Part shown: one piece after another, positions 52,440-64,000 of the stretch
Layout of the letters: every line of letters starts with the position of its first letter
How positions within the stretch are numbered: the first letter of the stretch is position 1
Source of the DNA: Thinopyrum elongatum
Lineage: Eukaryota > Streptophyta > Magnoliopsida > Poales > Poaceae
Direction of reading: 5' to 3'
NCBI GenBank assembly: GCA_011799875.1
Contig: CM022303.1
Location: forward strand, 218,022,255 to 218,086,254
DNA: 64,000 nucleotides
Notes under the pieces: model-generated
What the model was told of the DNA's origin: nothing
The model's database searches: none
Seen by the model: only the letters and a program-made list of their open reading frames with translations
Program-made: the position numbers and the translations under genes

Positions 52440-53550
52440 TAACCGAAAAGGAGGCAGTATGGACTAGCACTACTTTGTTGTGTCCCGTCAACTTGCAGAA
52501 TGAGGAGAAGCTTGCAGGACGGGAGAAGCTTGCGCGCGGTGGCTCGCGGGACAAGTAGAAACTTTTGACTATGCAAGCTCTCCCTCGCTCAGGCGGTGGA
52601 CGTGCAACAGCTAATTCGGTGTCAGATTGCCAGAAGAATGCATACACTGTACTAGTACCATCATTGTTTGACTTCCCGAAGAGGCGAACAGCCAAGCGCA
52701 AAGTTTACTATGGTAGTAGAGTACTCTGAGTAGTATTACGTACTACTAGTACTGTACAGGTAGTACTACTAGGAACCGCATGGTGGAGCGTCTGCACTCT
52801 TATTTTATTTTAATCTGTGATAAAGCAATCTTCAACACATTTGCTTCTCTTCGAGGGTTCTCGCAGGTGATAATGGAAGTTGATTGCATGGAACACTCGC
52901 CACAATTCTCGCTTAATTCTGGCTCCTATCCTATTAGAAGTAGGAGCGCTCAGTAATATTTTCTCTTTTTTTGTTATTCAGCATGTAAACAGGTCAGCAA
53001 ACCTTGTGGCGCATCTTTGTGCGAACCGTGCTTGCTGCACTTTGAATGTGACCGAGAGCTGGCTTGATGAAACACCTCGCTTCCTTTTTTTCGCGGGGTA
53101 CCTCGCTTCCTAGTGACCAGTCTCTTGGCTGATTGTCCTAAGAATTCTTATATATGAATAAAGCTCTCTCATTTACCCGCAAAAAAGATTAAGCCATATT
53201 AACTGGAAAGGAGGGAGTATGGACTAGCACTACTTTGGTGTGTCCCGCCAACTCGCAGAACGAGGAGAAGCTTGCTTATGCCCTCTCCGCCTACCTCAAG
53301 AGCGGTGGCTCACAGGACGAGGAGAAGCTTTTGACTAATGCAACCTACCCTCGCCCAGGCGGTGGACGTGCAGCAGTTCATTCGGTGTCAGATTGCCAGA
53401 GGCATACACTGTAGTACCATCATTGTTCGACTTCCCGAAGAGGCGAAGAGCCAAGCGCAAGGTTTAGTAGTACTACTAGTATACAAGTACTAGGAACTGC
53501 ATGGTGGAGCGTCTGTACTCTTATTTTATTTTAATCTCTGATGAAGTACA
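52434..53550. repeat. Direct duplication of a 370-bp non-coding unit (module G)
   Basis: Copies at about 52434-52821 and 53192-53545 both run CCATATTAAC, GGACTAGCACTACTTTG, TGTGTCCCG, GAGGAGAAGCTTGC, GGCGGTGGACGTGCA, TTCGGTGTCAGATTGCCAGA, CATCATTGTT, CTTCCCGAAGAGGCGA, GCCAAGCGCAA, then TGGTGGAGCGTCTG and ACTCTTATTTTATTTTAATC. A LINE fragment lies between them. No protein frame is conserved. Confidence 0.8.
52822..53187 (+). mobile_element. 3' end of a LINE with RNase H domain fragment
   Basis: The plus strand encodes IFNTFASLRGFSQVIMEVDC, then in another frame FVIQHVNRSANLVAHLCANR and ESWLDETPRFL. This is the end of an RNase H domain as found at the C-terminus of plant L1 elements; the NR.AN..AHLCA block is characteristic. 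It ends with GAATAAAGCTCTCTC and CCCGCAAAAAAG, a LINE-like 3' tail with a short A run. It is severely 5' truncated and frameshifted. It separates the two G modules. Confidence 0.7.
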
Positions 53551-54125
53551 CATTTATTCGGGAGAAGGGCGGAAAACGGTAGCCCAATAGTACAATTAAA
53601 AAAATATCAAACATGTAATGATAATATCGATCAACTATGCTCGAATATATCTTGGCCTCCATGCGAGCCCATCTGTGTGTTCTCGCTCCTCGTCTCTCTC
53701 AAGGAGCGACGAGGTTGGCCATTTTGCCGTCCTCCTCAATTGAGATCGGTTTGCTCACACTCCGGTCCCACATGTCAGTGATATGCTAAGAGGAAGTGCG
53801 TTGACCGACAGGCCATACGCGGACTTGGCTTTGCACGTTCATACTAGTATGAGCGGATTCAAAGAAGAGCGTATTGATGGTTGCTTCTTCCGAGCAACTT
53901 ACAGTGGGAAAGGTGGGGCTTATGATTTGACTGCTCATTACTCACTATTAGTGCGGCGCAACGACCGGGCTGAGTCTCCCATGCGGTTGTGCACTATAAT
54001 TTGGTGCATGGCACATGGACCCGGATGCTGAATGGCTTCTGGCAATGCTATCGAGCTTCCGGCATTTGTTTACACAATTAACCTATACAAATAATTTTCC
54101 AGTGACATGAAATTGTACGATGCTT
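53551..54125. repeat. Module J, copy 3, and spacer
   Basis: TTGATGGTTGCTTCTTCCGA at 53876 and GATTTGACTGCTCATTACTC at 53928 match module J at 30717-30790 and the text around the split at 32240/51776. Short plus-strand frames (53783-54031) lack any domain. The remaining stretch shows nothing identifiable. Confidence 0.5.
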
Positions 54126-55385
54126 TGAAGCTTTCAGCTTTTGTTTCGTGGGTCTTGCCAGCTGGAAGGTTGTCTCGTTACAACATCAATCAAAATACTA
54201 GAAAGGAAACTAACTTCCTTGCTAATGCATCTCAATGATTAGCATATCAGAGCTAATATTTACATCACAACTGAAGACAAAGTTTTGAGAAGGTGTTAAA
54301 TTAAAATTGATCCATTCTTTCATTGGTAGCAACTTCCCCCCAGCTCTGTCTAAATCAACAAGGCATGTTGGGAAAAAAAGTAGCTGTCAAGAGCATGCAA
54401 CATTCCGATCATTTTGTGCAGTTCCACTAAAATAGAGCTGAGTGTCCCTGTTCCAAAGATATTAAGTGTGATTGTAATAATGGAGGACTATTGATGAAAC
54501 AATAAACACACAAATAGAAGCCGGTCACCTTTGCAGTCTCTCTTAAGACTAACTAGTTGGAGAAGATTAAGCAAATAGTTGGAGAAGATTAGGCTCAGTG
54601 TTGGATGAGGAGGATAGAGAAAAACCAATCTCCCTTTGTGCAGTCGCACTGAAATGTAGAGACGTTGCCCGTGTGACATTTTAGTAGAACTGCACAAAAC
54701 ACTCTTAAGAAAAAAGTGATTTGTGCAGTTCACCAAAAGGTCACAATAGCAACGAGGTGAAATGGATAGCCCTGTTTGCAAAAAAGTGGTAGAAAGGAAA
54801 CAATTACTGGACAATAACAGTTGATGACACAAACGACGACAAAAAATAAGCATATTCCTTGTCCTAAGGGAAGATAACAGTACGGTTGTTTATCTAAAAT
54901 GGTGTGAGGATGAGATTGCAATATGGAAAGTACGCCGGACGAGCTACGTTTTGGGCAAAGAACTAGGGAATATCCACATGCAAGATTTTCCACATGCAGC
55001 AACATGGGAAGATGGGCAGTGGAGCAAGGCCAGAGGGGAGGAAGCTGTACCTGGGGGTCGTTGGGATGTAACTAGGAGGGCGGCAGCGGGCGGGATCTGC
55101 CCATACTGCGGCAGCGAGCAAGTGGTGAAGGCCCTACCGCGCCAGAGCTTGGTTAGAGAGAACGACGGGTACCGCAGATTGGGACGTGCTGCCTCGACGC
55201 CGTCGAACGGAGAAACGATGCACATCCTCCCTTTCCGCCAGCGGACGGGATGCGGCTGGATCAGTAACCAACGGTGAGAGAGAGAGGCCACCGCCGCCTT
55301 GTGTGAGATAGTGTGACGAGAAACAAACCCCGGCAGGCAGGCTCCATTGTATATAGTGGAGTGGATTTCTTTTTTCCCGATGACA
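54126..55385 (-). repeat. Module U, copy 3: promoter, leader and first-exon-like segment
   Basis: It shares with copies 1 and 2 AACTGAAGACAAAGTTTTGA, TTTTGTGCAGTTCCACTAAA, GCAGCGGGCGGGATCTGCCC and GGATCAGTAACCA. On the minus strand a TATA box near 55350 is followed by a leader and a GC-rich exon-like block to 55045, then a GTACAGCTTCC donor-like site. The open frame 55390-54944 is not in phase with the other copies. U3 has about 300 extra bases (54490-54900) relative to U2. No downstream coding exons are found. Confidence 0.55.
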
Positions 55386-55454
55386 ATCATTTTATATCAT
55401 GTACGTGCCATTGAGGAATATAACTTTATTTAATACTAATGCGTTAAGTCGAAC

Positions 55455-55642
55455 TTTGTTCCGTGTACGCGTGGTACACGACCCTCCTTTGAGTAAACAA
55501 CCGCTACACGCGTCAAATTATCACGTGGGTTGCCTTTTCGTACAGAAATGAACTCCACCGTGTACCCGCGCGGGTGTGGCCGGGAACGAGACGTGAGTAC
55601 GTGCATCGTGTGTGCACCTCTTCTTTACGTGCAGGTACGTAC
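55455..55642. repeat. Module F, copy 2
   Basis: It matches 29755-29925 through GACCCTCC, AACAA, TCAAATTAT, CACGTGGGTTGCCTTTTCGT and CTCCACCGTGTACCCGCG. It is cut at its right side by the minus-strand Gypsy LTR. Confidence 0.5.
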
Positions 55643-58600
55643 TGTGACGCCCCCGGCTTAATCATACACTAATCATACACGCAAATGCACACGATCAAGC
55701 CTAAGGACTCACGGGAAGATATCACAACACAACTGTAAAACATAAATAAAGTCATACAAGCTTTATATTACAAGCCAGGGGCCTCGAGGGCTCGAATACA
55801 TAAGCTCGCATACAAGCGTTAGCGGAAGCATCAGATATCTGAGTACAGATATAAAAGAAAACAAAGATAGGCCCTTAAAAGGAGGGACAAAAGAAAACAC
55901 TACGATCGAAAGGCACATGCCTCCTGCCTGGGACCCTCCTAACCTACTCCTGGTCGTCAGCCAGCTCGTAGCAGTATCCATCCTTGGGGTAGTAGTAGCG
56001 ATCGTCGGCGGGGGCAGCTGTCTCAGGGGCTCCGTCATCTGGTTGCATCAAAAGGGATATGGGGAAAAAGAAAGCAAAGAAACCGTGAGTACTCATCTGA
56101 AGTACTCAGCAAGCAAGGATCTACACTACATATGCAACATTATCAAAGAGTGGCTGTATATGTGTACTGGGCTGCAGAAATGCCAAAATAGAGAGAAGGC
56201 CTAGTCCTATCGAAGACTAGCATCTTCAGAGGTCTTGCAGCATTAGAAGAGTGTAGATTAGTACCGTATAAAATAGTAGTATCATTAAGTCTCATCCTCA
56301 CCCAGAGATCCTTTCTCGACTCCCTGCGAGAAAGCAATCCCAGAGCCATACAGTCATCAACCTCGTCCTGAGATCCCTTCTCGACTCCCTGCGAGAAGCA
56401 ATCCCAGAGCCATAGTATCCAATTCTAGTTGTATCGATCGGGATACAACTCCGAGTGTCCGTTACCGAGGATCCGGCTAAGCATAGATTAGTTCTTCCCT
56501 GCAGGGGTGCACCAACTTACCCACCACGCTCGCTTAACTCCGGCCGGACACACTTTTTGGGTCATGCCTGGCCTCGGCCAAACTACACACCGCAACCCTA
56601 CCTAGAGCTCAGCAGAGAGGTCCCCGCCGGTCTACATCCTAAGCGCAAGGGGGTCTTGGCCATCGCCCCTCGCCCTCCGGGTCGTTGCACACACGGTGAA
56701 GCCAGGCACCAACACTACAGGATGGCGCCAGTCCGTCCATGCCGCCATGCTGAACTAGACGTCTGACAAAGCTTTCGGCTGATGCATACGATGCAGAGTA
56801 CCCATATTTATTCCCACGTGATGGTTAGTGCTATCGGGCCAGAGGCCCACTCAGATCACATATCCAAACCGTTAGTACCTTGGGGTTGCGGTAACGAGCA
56901 GAGACTCACGATCGATGTGACCCCGTCGCCCCGTCTCGAGGACTTGCGGCAAGGGCAAAGAATGCCCGGCCACGCCTCGTATTCTCACTCGGGCACCATC
57001 CAGGTCAACGCTAGTAACGCTGCAGTGTCGTTACAACTAAGGGGGTGATGTGCGGTGCCAGGGCTGGGTCTTCGATCCCGTTGATCGGGTCTTCTGATAA
57101 TCCAGTGGGGCAGTCGGGACAAGTGGGGTCACTGATAGGTCTCTACCCAGCCTATACTAAGCAGTTTAGGATATGCAGGTAATTATCAACAGCAGGTTGC
57201 AATAAACAGGCTATACATCAGAATAGGTAAAGCAGTAGTAGCAGCAATTCTAATGCAAGCATGGGAGAGAAAGAATAGGAGATATCGGTATGCTCAAGGG
57301 GGGGTGCTTGCCTGGTTGCTCGGTGGCAAGGGCAATGTCGTCAATGGTGTCGTCGGTCTCTGGAGCTGCGTCGGTCTCGGGGACGACGTCGGGGTCTAAC
57401 GAGAGAGAAGAGGGGGAGGAAACAGTATAAATACACAACAAACATGAGCTACACACTATACGACATGACAATATGCAGTGCCAGGTGTGTCCTAACGTAT
57501 GGTTGCACGTCACCGAGGAAGGGGGAATCCATCCGGGAATGTTTTCTCGGTTCAGGACATTTGTCAGACAGATGACCGGAGGGGAACAGTTCCATGTTCG
57601 GATAGTTAGGGACGTGTGGCGGACGAACGGTCCGCGTATTCGGATTCGTCTCGTCGTTCTGAGCAACTTTCATGTACAAAGTTTTTCGTTGTGAGCTACG
57701 GATTAATTTATATGATTTTCTAAAGTTTTAATCATTTTCTGAATTTAATTATTTATTTATTTAATTCCAAATTATCCAGAATAGTGTATGCTGACGTCAG
57801 CAGTCAACAGGTCGTTGACTAGGTCGAACTGACGTGTGGGTCCCACCTGTCAGTGCCTGATTAGGTTAATTAGGGATTAACTAATCTAATTACTGTTTAA
57901 TTAAACTAACTAATTAATTAGATTAACTTAATCAGAGTTAATTAACTTAATTAATTCACTAATTAATTAATTATTAATTTCATTTTTATTTTCTTTTATT
58001 TTAAAACATTCTGGGCAGTGGGCCCCGTCTGTCATTGACAGAGGGGCATTGGGCCCATTGGTCAGTGGCCCAAGTGGCCACAGTGGGCGCGCGGGCACCG
58101 GGCGCGGCCAGGGGCGAGCCCGGGCGCTGGGCGCGGGCGCGAGGCTGGCCGAGCACCGGCCGCGAGGGGCCACGGCGAGGAGCCGGCGTGGAGCGGCGAC
58201 GGCGAGCGGCTGCAGCGGGCGTGCGGGCGATGCGTGCGGGACAGGGGCGGCGAGGCCGCAGTGGTGGCTATGCGGGCGAGGGAGCGGGGTAGCGCGCGTG
58301 GGCGAGCGGCGGCTGCGGCTGAAGCGGGGCAAGGGGCGCGGGCTCGGCAGGCGGGGCGCGGCGAGCACCGCGATGCGGAGCAGCAGCAGCAACATGCGGT
58401 CGGCGCGAGCGGCGTGGGCAGCAGCTAGGGCAGCCGGGCAGCAGTGGCGAGTGGCAAGCGCAAGCGAGGGCGGGCGCGGGCCGTTGAGCGGGGGCAGCTG
58501 CAGTCGACGGTGAGCGAGGCGGGCGCGCGCGGCGAGCGCTGCTACGGGGCGGACGGCGGTGCGCGGGCGAGGGGAGAAAAGAGAAGAGGCTGAGGCCTCA

Positions 58601-59361
58601 CTTGTGATGCAGGGGAACGGCCGGCGAGGCTCGGGGAAGCCGGGCGGGGAGGAGACGGTGATGCGAGGCGGCGGGCGATCCGGCGGTCGGGGCGCCGTCG
58701 GGCGTCGATGCCCCTGATCCCGATCTGGATCAGGGGAGGGAGAGCGAGCGAGGAGGGGGGAAAGTGGGGGTGGGCTAGGGTTTCGGTCGCCCAGGGGGGA
58801 ATATAGGGGAGCGGGTGGGCCGGCCTGGTGGCCTGGCTGGGCCATGGCCCAGTTGGGCCGGGGGGGGTGGTTTTGTTTTCTTTTTATTTTTGCTTTATTT
58901 CCTTTTGCCTTTTTCTTTTTATTTATTCTTATTTTCTATTTTGCAAATAGTTAGGCCACCAAATAACTTTAGCAAAATATGTGACTTGTTCCATTAAATG
59001 CTAGGCATTATCTACTACTGCCAAAAATTGGTTTGGAGACAATTGGAGTTCACACAAATTTTGTATTAATCAGAATGTTTTAATCCTTGCTGTTTTGGTA
59101 ATGTTAGAGTCACCTAATTAATTTATTAATTGTTGGTTATAATTTTAGAATGGTCTCCAGAATATTTGTCATTTAATTAACATTTTAGATTCTGATTTGA
59201 ACAACTTTTATTTTCCACTTTGAATTTAATTGAAGTTTAAATTTCCATTTGAATTTGAACTAAAAGGGATAAGATCTAAATGATGTTTAGGCACTGTTGA
59301 TCATGATGACCTGGCATTATCAAAAGGGTGATTATTGTAGCTTAATACATGGGGTGTTACA
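55643..59361 (-). repeat. 3' LTR of the minus-strand Gypsy
   Basis: It is 3719 bp. On the plus strand it reads TGTGACGCCCCCGGCTTAAT at the left and CATGGGGTGTTACA at the right. It has a GC-rich block at 58030-58760, open on both strands by composition, and an AATTAATTA stretch at 57895-57980. No gene is present. Confidence 0.93.
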
Positions 59362-59374
59362 AATCTCCTCCACT
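59362..59374 (-). other. Polypurine tract of the minus-strand Gypsy
   Basis: The minus strand reads AGTGGAGGAGATT directly before the LTR, the same as in the other Gypsy. Confidence 0.7.
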
Positions 59375-59397
59375 AACAAAAATTCTCGTGCCGAGAA

Positions 59398-62300
59398 TCA
59401 AGAGGTATAAGGGAAAGGTTCGGGGTATTCCGCACGAAGATTATCCTCGCATTCCCAAGTGGCTTCATCTTCAGTATGATTTGACCACTTCACTTTCAGG
59501 AACTTGGTAACCTTCTGTCGGGTTCGATGTTCAGCTTCATCGAGGATGCGGATCAGATGCTCCTTATAAGAAAGATCATCTTGCAATTCGCGCATTTCGT
59601 TATCCACTGCGCGGTGCGGAGATTCCTTGAAGCAACGACAAAGTTGCGACACATGGAAGACGTCATGGATATGAGAGAATTGCGGCGGCAACTCCAATTT
59701 ATATGCCACCTGTCCACGTCTTGCAACAATGCGGAAAGGACCAATATAGCGTGGAGCTAACTTGCCCTTGATTCCAAAGCGGTGAGTGCCCTTCATGGGA
59801 GTGACTCGCAGATAAGCCTGATCACTAGGTTGATAAGTCAAACCCCATCGTTTGCGATCGTAGTTGCTCTTCTGGCGGTCCTGAGCCGCCTTGAGATTTT
59901 CTCAAACGATACGGACTTGCTCTTCTGCGTGTTGGATAATTTCCGGACCCACGAGCGGTCGTTCCCCAGTTTCTGACCAATTCAGAGGGGTTCGACACTT
60001 ACGTCCATATAGAACTTCGAAGGGAGCCATTTTCAAGCTGGCTTGATAGCTGTTGTTATAAGAGAACTCGGCATACGGAAGAGATTCTTCCCACTTCTTG
60101 CCGAAAGAAATAACACAAGCTCGCAGCATGTCTTCAAGCACTTGATTGACTCGCTCAACTTGGCCTTGGGATTGGGGGTGATAAGCTGAACTCCAGGTAA
60201 TATGAGTTCCCATAGCTTCTTGGAAACTTTCCCAGAACTTTGAAGTGAAAAGACCGCCACGGTCCAAACTGATCTCCTTCGGAATACCGTGGAGTGATAT
60301 AATTCTAGAGATATACAACTCTGCTAACTGACTAGCAGTGATAGTATCTTTGACAGGCAGAAAGTGTGCAACTTTAGAGAGTTGGTCGATGACGACAAGA
60401 ATAGCATCGAGACCCTTCTGTGACCTGGGAAGTCCTATAATGAAATCCATCGGAACCTTATCCCATTTCCATAGAGGTATTGGAAGTGGTTGCAGAATTC
60501 CAGCAATCTTCTGATGTTTTGCTTTAACGCGACGACACACATCACATTCAGCAACATAGCGAGCAATGTCCTGCTTCATTCTAGACCACCAGTACCTTTG
60601 ACGGAGATCACGATACATCTTGGTGCTACCCGGATGAATAGATAGCGGGGTATCATGTGCCTCCTTCATGACTTTGTCAGTCATAAGCTCGAAGCGAGGT
60701 ACGACAATGCGGTTTCTGAAATACAAGGTTCCATCTTCAGACAGCGAGAAATCCCTATACTTTTCAAGGTGAAGATTTTTCTTCATCAGATCAATATCAG
60801 CATCTTTAGCTTGCGCATTCTTAACAACTTTCTCGAGACCTGGTTGTATCACAAGGTTATTAAGAGAACCCTGTGGAACAATACACAGATTCAGCTTGCG
60901 CAGTTCTTCAAAAAGACGAGGTTGAGCTCGCCTAACCATGAGGTTGTCGCAATAGGACTTGCGGCTTAAGGCATCAGCCATCACGTTAGCCTTGCCAGGG
61001 GTATAGGAAATACCCAAATCATAGTCCGCAATGGCCTCCATCCATCTTTGCTGACGGAGGTTTAGAGATGGTTGAGTGAACAAGTACTTCAGACTTTTAT
61101 GATCCGTGTATATCTCGCAACGATTACCGAGAAGGTAATGTCGCCACAACTGCAATGCATATATGACAGCAGCTAGTTCTAGATCATGTACCGGATAATT
61201 CTATTCATGTGGGCGCAACTGACGAGAGCCATAAGCAATCACTTTACGCTCTTGCATTAGGACACAGCCTAATCCTTCACGGGATGCGTCACAATAAATC
61301 ACGAAGTCTTTGTGAGAATATGGTGGAGCCAGTACTGGGGCAGATGTCAGCTTGTCTTTGAGTGTTTGAAAACTTTCTTGACATTTGTCTGTCCATTCAA
61401 ATTTAACGCCCTTGTGAAGCAGATCAGTCAGGGGCTTAGCAATCTTGGAAAAGTTCTCGACAAATCGACGACAATAGCTTGCAAGGCCGAGAAAACTTCT
61501 CACTTGCTTGACGTTCTTCGGAGGAGTCCAGTCCAGAATAGCCTGAACTCGTTCCGGGTTAACAGCAATTCCATCCTTGGAAATCACATGACCAAGGTAG
61601 GTTACTTCAGAAAGCCAAAATTCACATTTGGAATACTTGGCATACAACTGGTGTTCTCGGAGCCTTTCCAGTACCAGTCGGAGGTGTTCAGCATGTTCTT
61701 CTTTATTCTTTGAATAAACCAGAATATCATCCAGATATACCATGACAAATTTGTCGAGGTAATCCATGAAGATGTAATTCATCAGACGGGAGAAAGTTGC
61801 TGGAGCATTGGTCAAGCCGAAGGACATGACCATGTACTCGTAGGAGCCATAGCAAGTAACAAATGTAGTCTTCGGAATATCCTCTTCACGAACACGGATC
61901 TGGTGATAACCCAACCTCAAGTCGAGTTTAGAAAACACCGATGATCCAGCAAGTTGATCATACAAATCATTGATCCGAGGAAGCAGATATTTGTTCTGAA
62001 TTGTGGCTTGGTTAATGGGTCGATAATCCTGAACCAATCGGTTTGTTCCATCCTTCTTCTTAACGAAGAGTGAAGGTGCTCCCCAAGCAGAGGAACTGGG
62101 GCGGATGAAACCCTTCTTAAGTGACGTGTCGATTTCCTCCTTAAGTTCAAGAAGGTGGTGCAGAGGCATTTTATAAGGACGCTTCGCAATAGGAGTTGTG
62201 CCAGGTTTCAAGTCGATGACAAACTCGACAGCTCTAGCAGGGGGTATTCCTGGAAGTTCTTCTGGAAATACATCTTGAAAATCACAAACAACTGGAACGT

Positions 62301-63801
62301 TCTCGATGCCTTCAAGAGGTGAGGCGTTCAATGCATTCAGAACATAAATCTGAGCTTCGGCGTCCAGAACTGTTCGAGCTGAGTATCTGACTGTCTGGCC
62401 GGAAGGGTGTGTGATGCGGACTGATTCAGTGGCATAGTCAATCAAAGCTTTATGAGGCTTCAACCAGTCCATACCCAGAATAATGTCTATGTTGGAGGTC
62501 TTGAGAGCAATCAGAGAAACGGGGAACATCAATCCTCCGATCACAATGTGGTTACCGTGGCTTACCATGGTAATTTGCCAATTAGCCCCAGGTGACTGGA
62601 TTACTAATGGGGTGGACATCTCCTCGAAAGGTATATCATGGCTTCGCGCAAAACTTTCGGACATGAAGGAGTGCAATGCTCCAGAATCAAAGAGGACTGA
62701 AGCTGGGATTGAATTCACTAGAAGGGTGCCCATCACAATTTTGGGGTCCTGTCGAGCTTCTTCCATGTTGACTTGGTTGACATGAACAAGCTGATTAGCA
62801 GGTAGTCTGGCATTATGATTCCTGGAATGATGGGTCCGATGGCCCTTCCTACGACCAACAGGATGACGTGATGCATTCTGAGGCTGACCCTGATGACAGT
62901 TGAAAGCACGGTGCCCTGGCTGTCCACACTTGCGGCATAAACCGTCATTAAGGAGAGGAGCTACGGCATTGGACTGTCCACCCTGGATCGTTAGCTGTCT
63001 CTGCGGTGGAGGCAGACGAGGTGCAACATAAGACGGCCTTGGTGTTGGAGCAGGTCGGTGATGAATGTTGTGTGGGATCCAGACTCGACATTTCTGAACA
63101 GGTTGACCCGAAGACGAACCAACATCACGAGTGCGCTTGAGCGACTCCTGGCATTTAGTCAGAGTTGTTTCAACTTGGAAAGATTTGCTGACAAGCATTG
63201 CGAAGTCCTCACAATCAAGGGTAACAAGTGTGAGGTTTATATCAGTACGCAGTCCTTCACGGAATTTCTCCTACTTGCGTGCATCAGTGCAGATGTCATC
63301 TTCAGCATAGCGGGACAATTCAAGGAGTTTCCTCTGATATTCATCCACAGTCATTATTCCCTGGGTGAGTTTGTGGAACTCCTGCTTCTTCTGGTCCATC
63401 AGACCTTGAGGAATGTACCGTGCATGAAAAGCTGACTGAAATTCCTGCCAAGTGGTTACTATTTCAGCAGGCAACATACCCTTGTGGCTTTCCCACCATT
63501 GAGCAGCTGATCCCCTCAGGTGATACGTCGCATAGGTGACGTAACTGTCAGGGATAACATTGGCCGACTTCATCTGGAAGGCAATGTCACGAAGCCAATC
63601 AACAGCATCCATTGGATCAGTCGAGCTGCGAAAAGTGGACGGATTGAGGCGCATGAATTCTGGCAGAGTTATTGGGGTAGGCTGTTGATGAGCATTCTGG
63701 TTTGGGAACCAAGCCAATATCCCAGTCATAACCTGACGGTTCAGTTCAAACTGCTGCATCATTTCGGCAATATAAGGTGGAGGTGGGGGATCGTCAGCCA
63801 T
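59398..63801 (-). pseudogene. Gypsy gag-pol polyprotein, nearly intact, three in-frame stops
   Basis: One frame of about 1467 codons runs from MADDPPPPPYIAEMMQQF to EPFPYTS. Gag has AAQWWESHKGMLP and an intact zinc knuckle, [14 protein letters not shown]. Protease has [14 protein letters not shown] (Ala-Leu where the relative has Ala-Ser). RT has [13 protein letters not shown], RNase [14 protein letters not shown], and integrase an intact zinc finger ([18 protein letters not shown]) with [21 protein letters not shown] and QGQVERVNQ. Stops: TAG at 63271-63273 (Gln in the relative), TAG at 61201-61203 (Glu in RNase H), TGA at 59902-59904 (Arg). There are no frameshifts. It retains most residues needed for activity but is not translatable end to end. 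Confidence 0.93.
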
Positions 63802-64000
63802 CCTGCCAAATTCAACAGGGGCAGTTTAGCAAGAAAAACTGCAGGTGTATGGAGTTATTCATGATGTGACACGGGAATGAATAGGTAGGGCATTAGATAA
63901 TTGATAGTAGTCGTTAAAGACATACCAATCCATACACAGAGTTAGATTCAAACGGATAGTACGCGCCCGGGAAAGCTCGCAGCTAGACAAACTAGGCGGC
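63802..64000 (-). other. 5' leader of the minus-strand Gypsy
   Basis: On the minus strand the sequence just before the gag start is CCCCTGTTGAATTTGGCAGG, an acceptor-like polypyrimidine/AG context that is also present in the other Gypsy (CCCTGTTGTTTTGGCAGG). This suggests a leader intron shared by the family. The primer-binding site is outside the window. Confidence 0.45.

Larger units (their letters stand above)
55643..64000 (-). mobile_element. Gypsy LTR retrotransposon, minus strand (continues beyond window end)
   Basis: The 3' LTR (55643-59361) is followed, going right, by a polypurine tract, then the polyprotein in reverse, with its gag start at 63801. The 5' leader and LTR lie outside the window. 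LTR ends (TGTAACACCCC in, GGGGGCGTCACA out) and protein are close relatives of the element at 35039-47327. The base string before the LTR is CGTAC, and its partner cannot be checked. Only three stops break the polyprotein. Confidence 0.93.

Noticed and set aside
58035..58845. Open frames up to 292 codons on both strands
   Set aside because: Same reason: GC-rich block of the minus-strand Gypsy LTR.

Overview
This window is plant nuclear DNA, almost certainly from a Triticeae grass (wheat, Aegilops or barley lineage). The grounds are the nested LTR retrotransposons with Triticeae-type termini (a solo LTR running TGTTGGAATATGCCC to CCCCAACA, and an LTR opening TGATACGTCTCC), PIF/Harbinger elements with TTA target duplications, Stowaway MITEs, a CACTA end and L1-type LINE remains. 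Identification is by recognition, not by database search. I see one convincing host gene: an intact single-exon 3-ketoacyl-CoA synthase at 11505-12962 on the minus strand.

Layout. 1-2912: the 5' part of a minus-strand Copia element (156-bp LTR, PBS, broken gag-protease-integrase). 2913-9607: a fold-back MITE, AT-rich repeats, a minisatellite-like block, a local duplication and decayed Harbinger pieces. 9608-15216: the 3-ketoacyl-CoA synthase gene between two Harbinger elements. One encodes an intact accessory-type protein. The other lies just upstream of the gene's TATA box and carries a transposase killed by nonsense codons. 15217-22720: older Harbinger debris holding a solo LTR, then an L1-type LINE holding a Copia solo LTR and a second, short LINE insertion, three of these events with readable target duplications. 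22721-27840: a partial ORF and a CACTA element with subterminal repeats and a 430-bp internal duplication.

28140-32260 and 51771-55642 were one contiguous segment before a retrotransposon split it. They hold three related copies of a promoter/leader-like module, all pointing left, with no coding body attached. The splitting element (32261-51770, TSD CTAAC) is a non-autonomous LTR retrotransposon with a tRNA-Asp-type primer site, a 304-residue ORF of unknown function and no pol. A 12.3-kb Gypsy element (35039-47327, TSD TCTGT) is inserted inside it. A related Gypsy element on the minus strand (55643 to beyond the window) faces it tail to tail. Both Gypsy polyproteins keep one reading frame but carry in-frame stops.

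As a working unit, only the fatty-acid elongation gene looks functional for the host. The rest records insertion, recombination to solo LTRs, and decay, and much of it can be dated relatively by nesting. The most unusual items are the Harbinger ORF with two ubiquitin-interacting-like helices and a SUMO-interacting-like motif, the 304-residue ORF of the pol-less retrotransposon, the repeated hairpins that match that element's polypurine tract, and the triplicated promoter modules.
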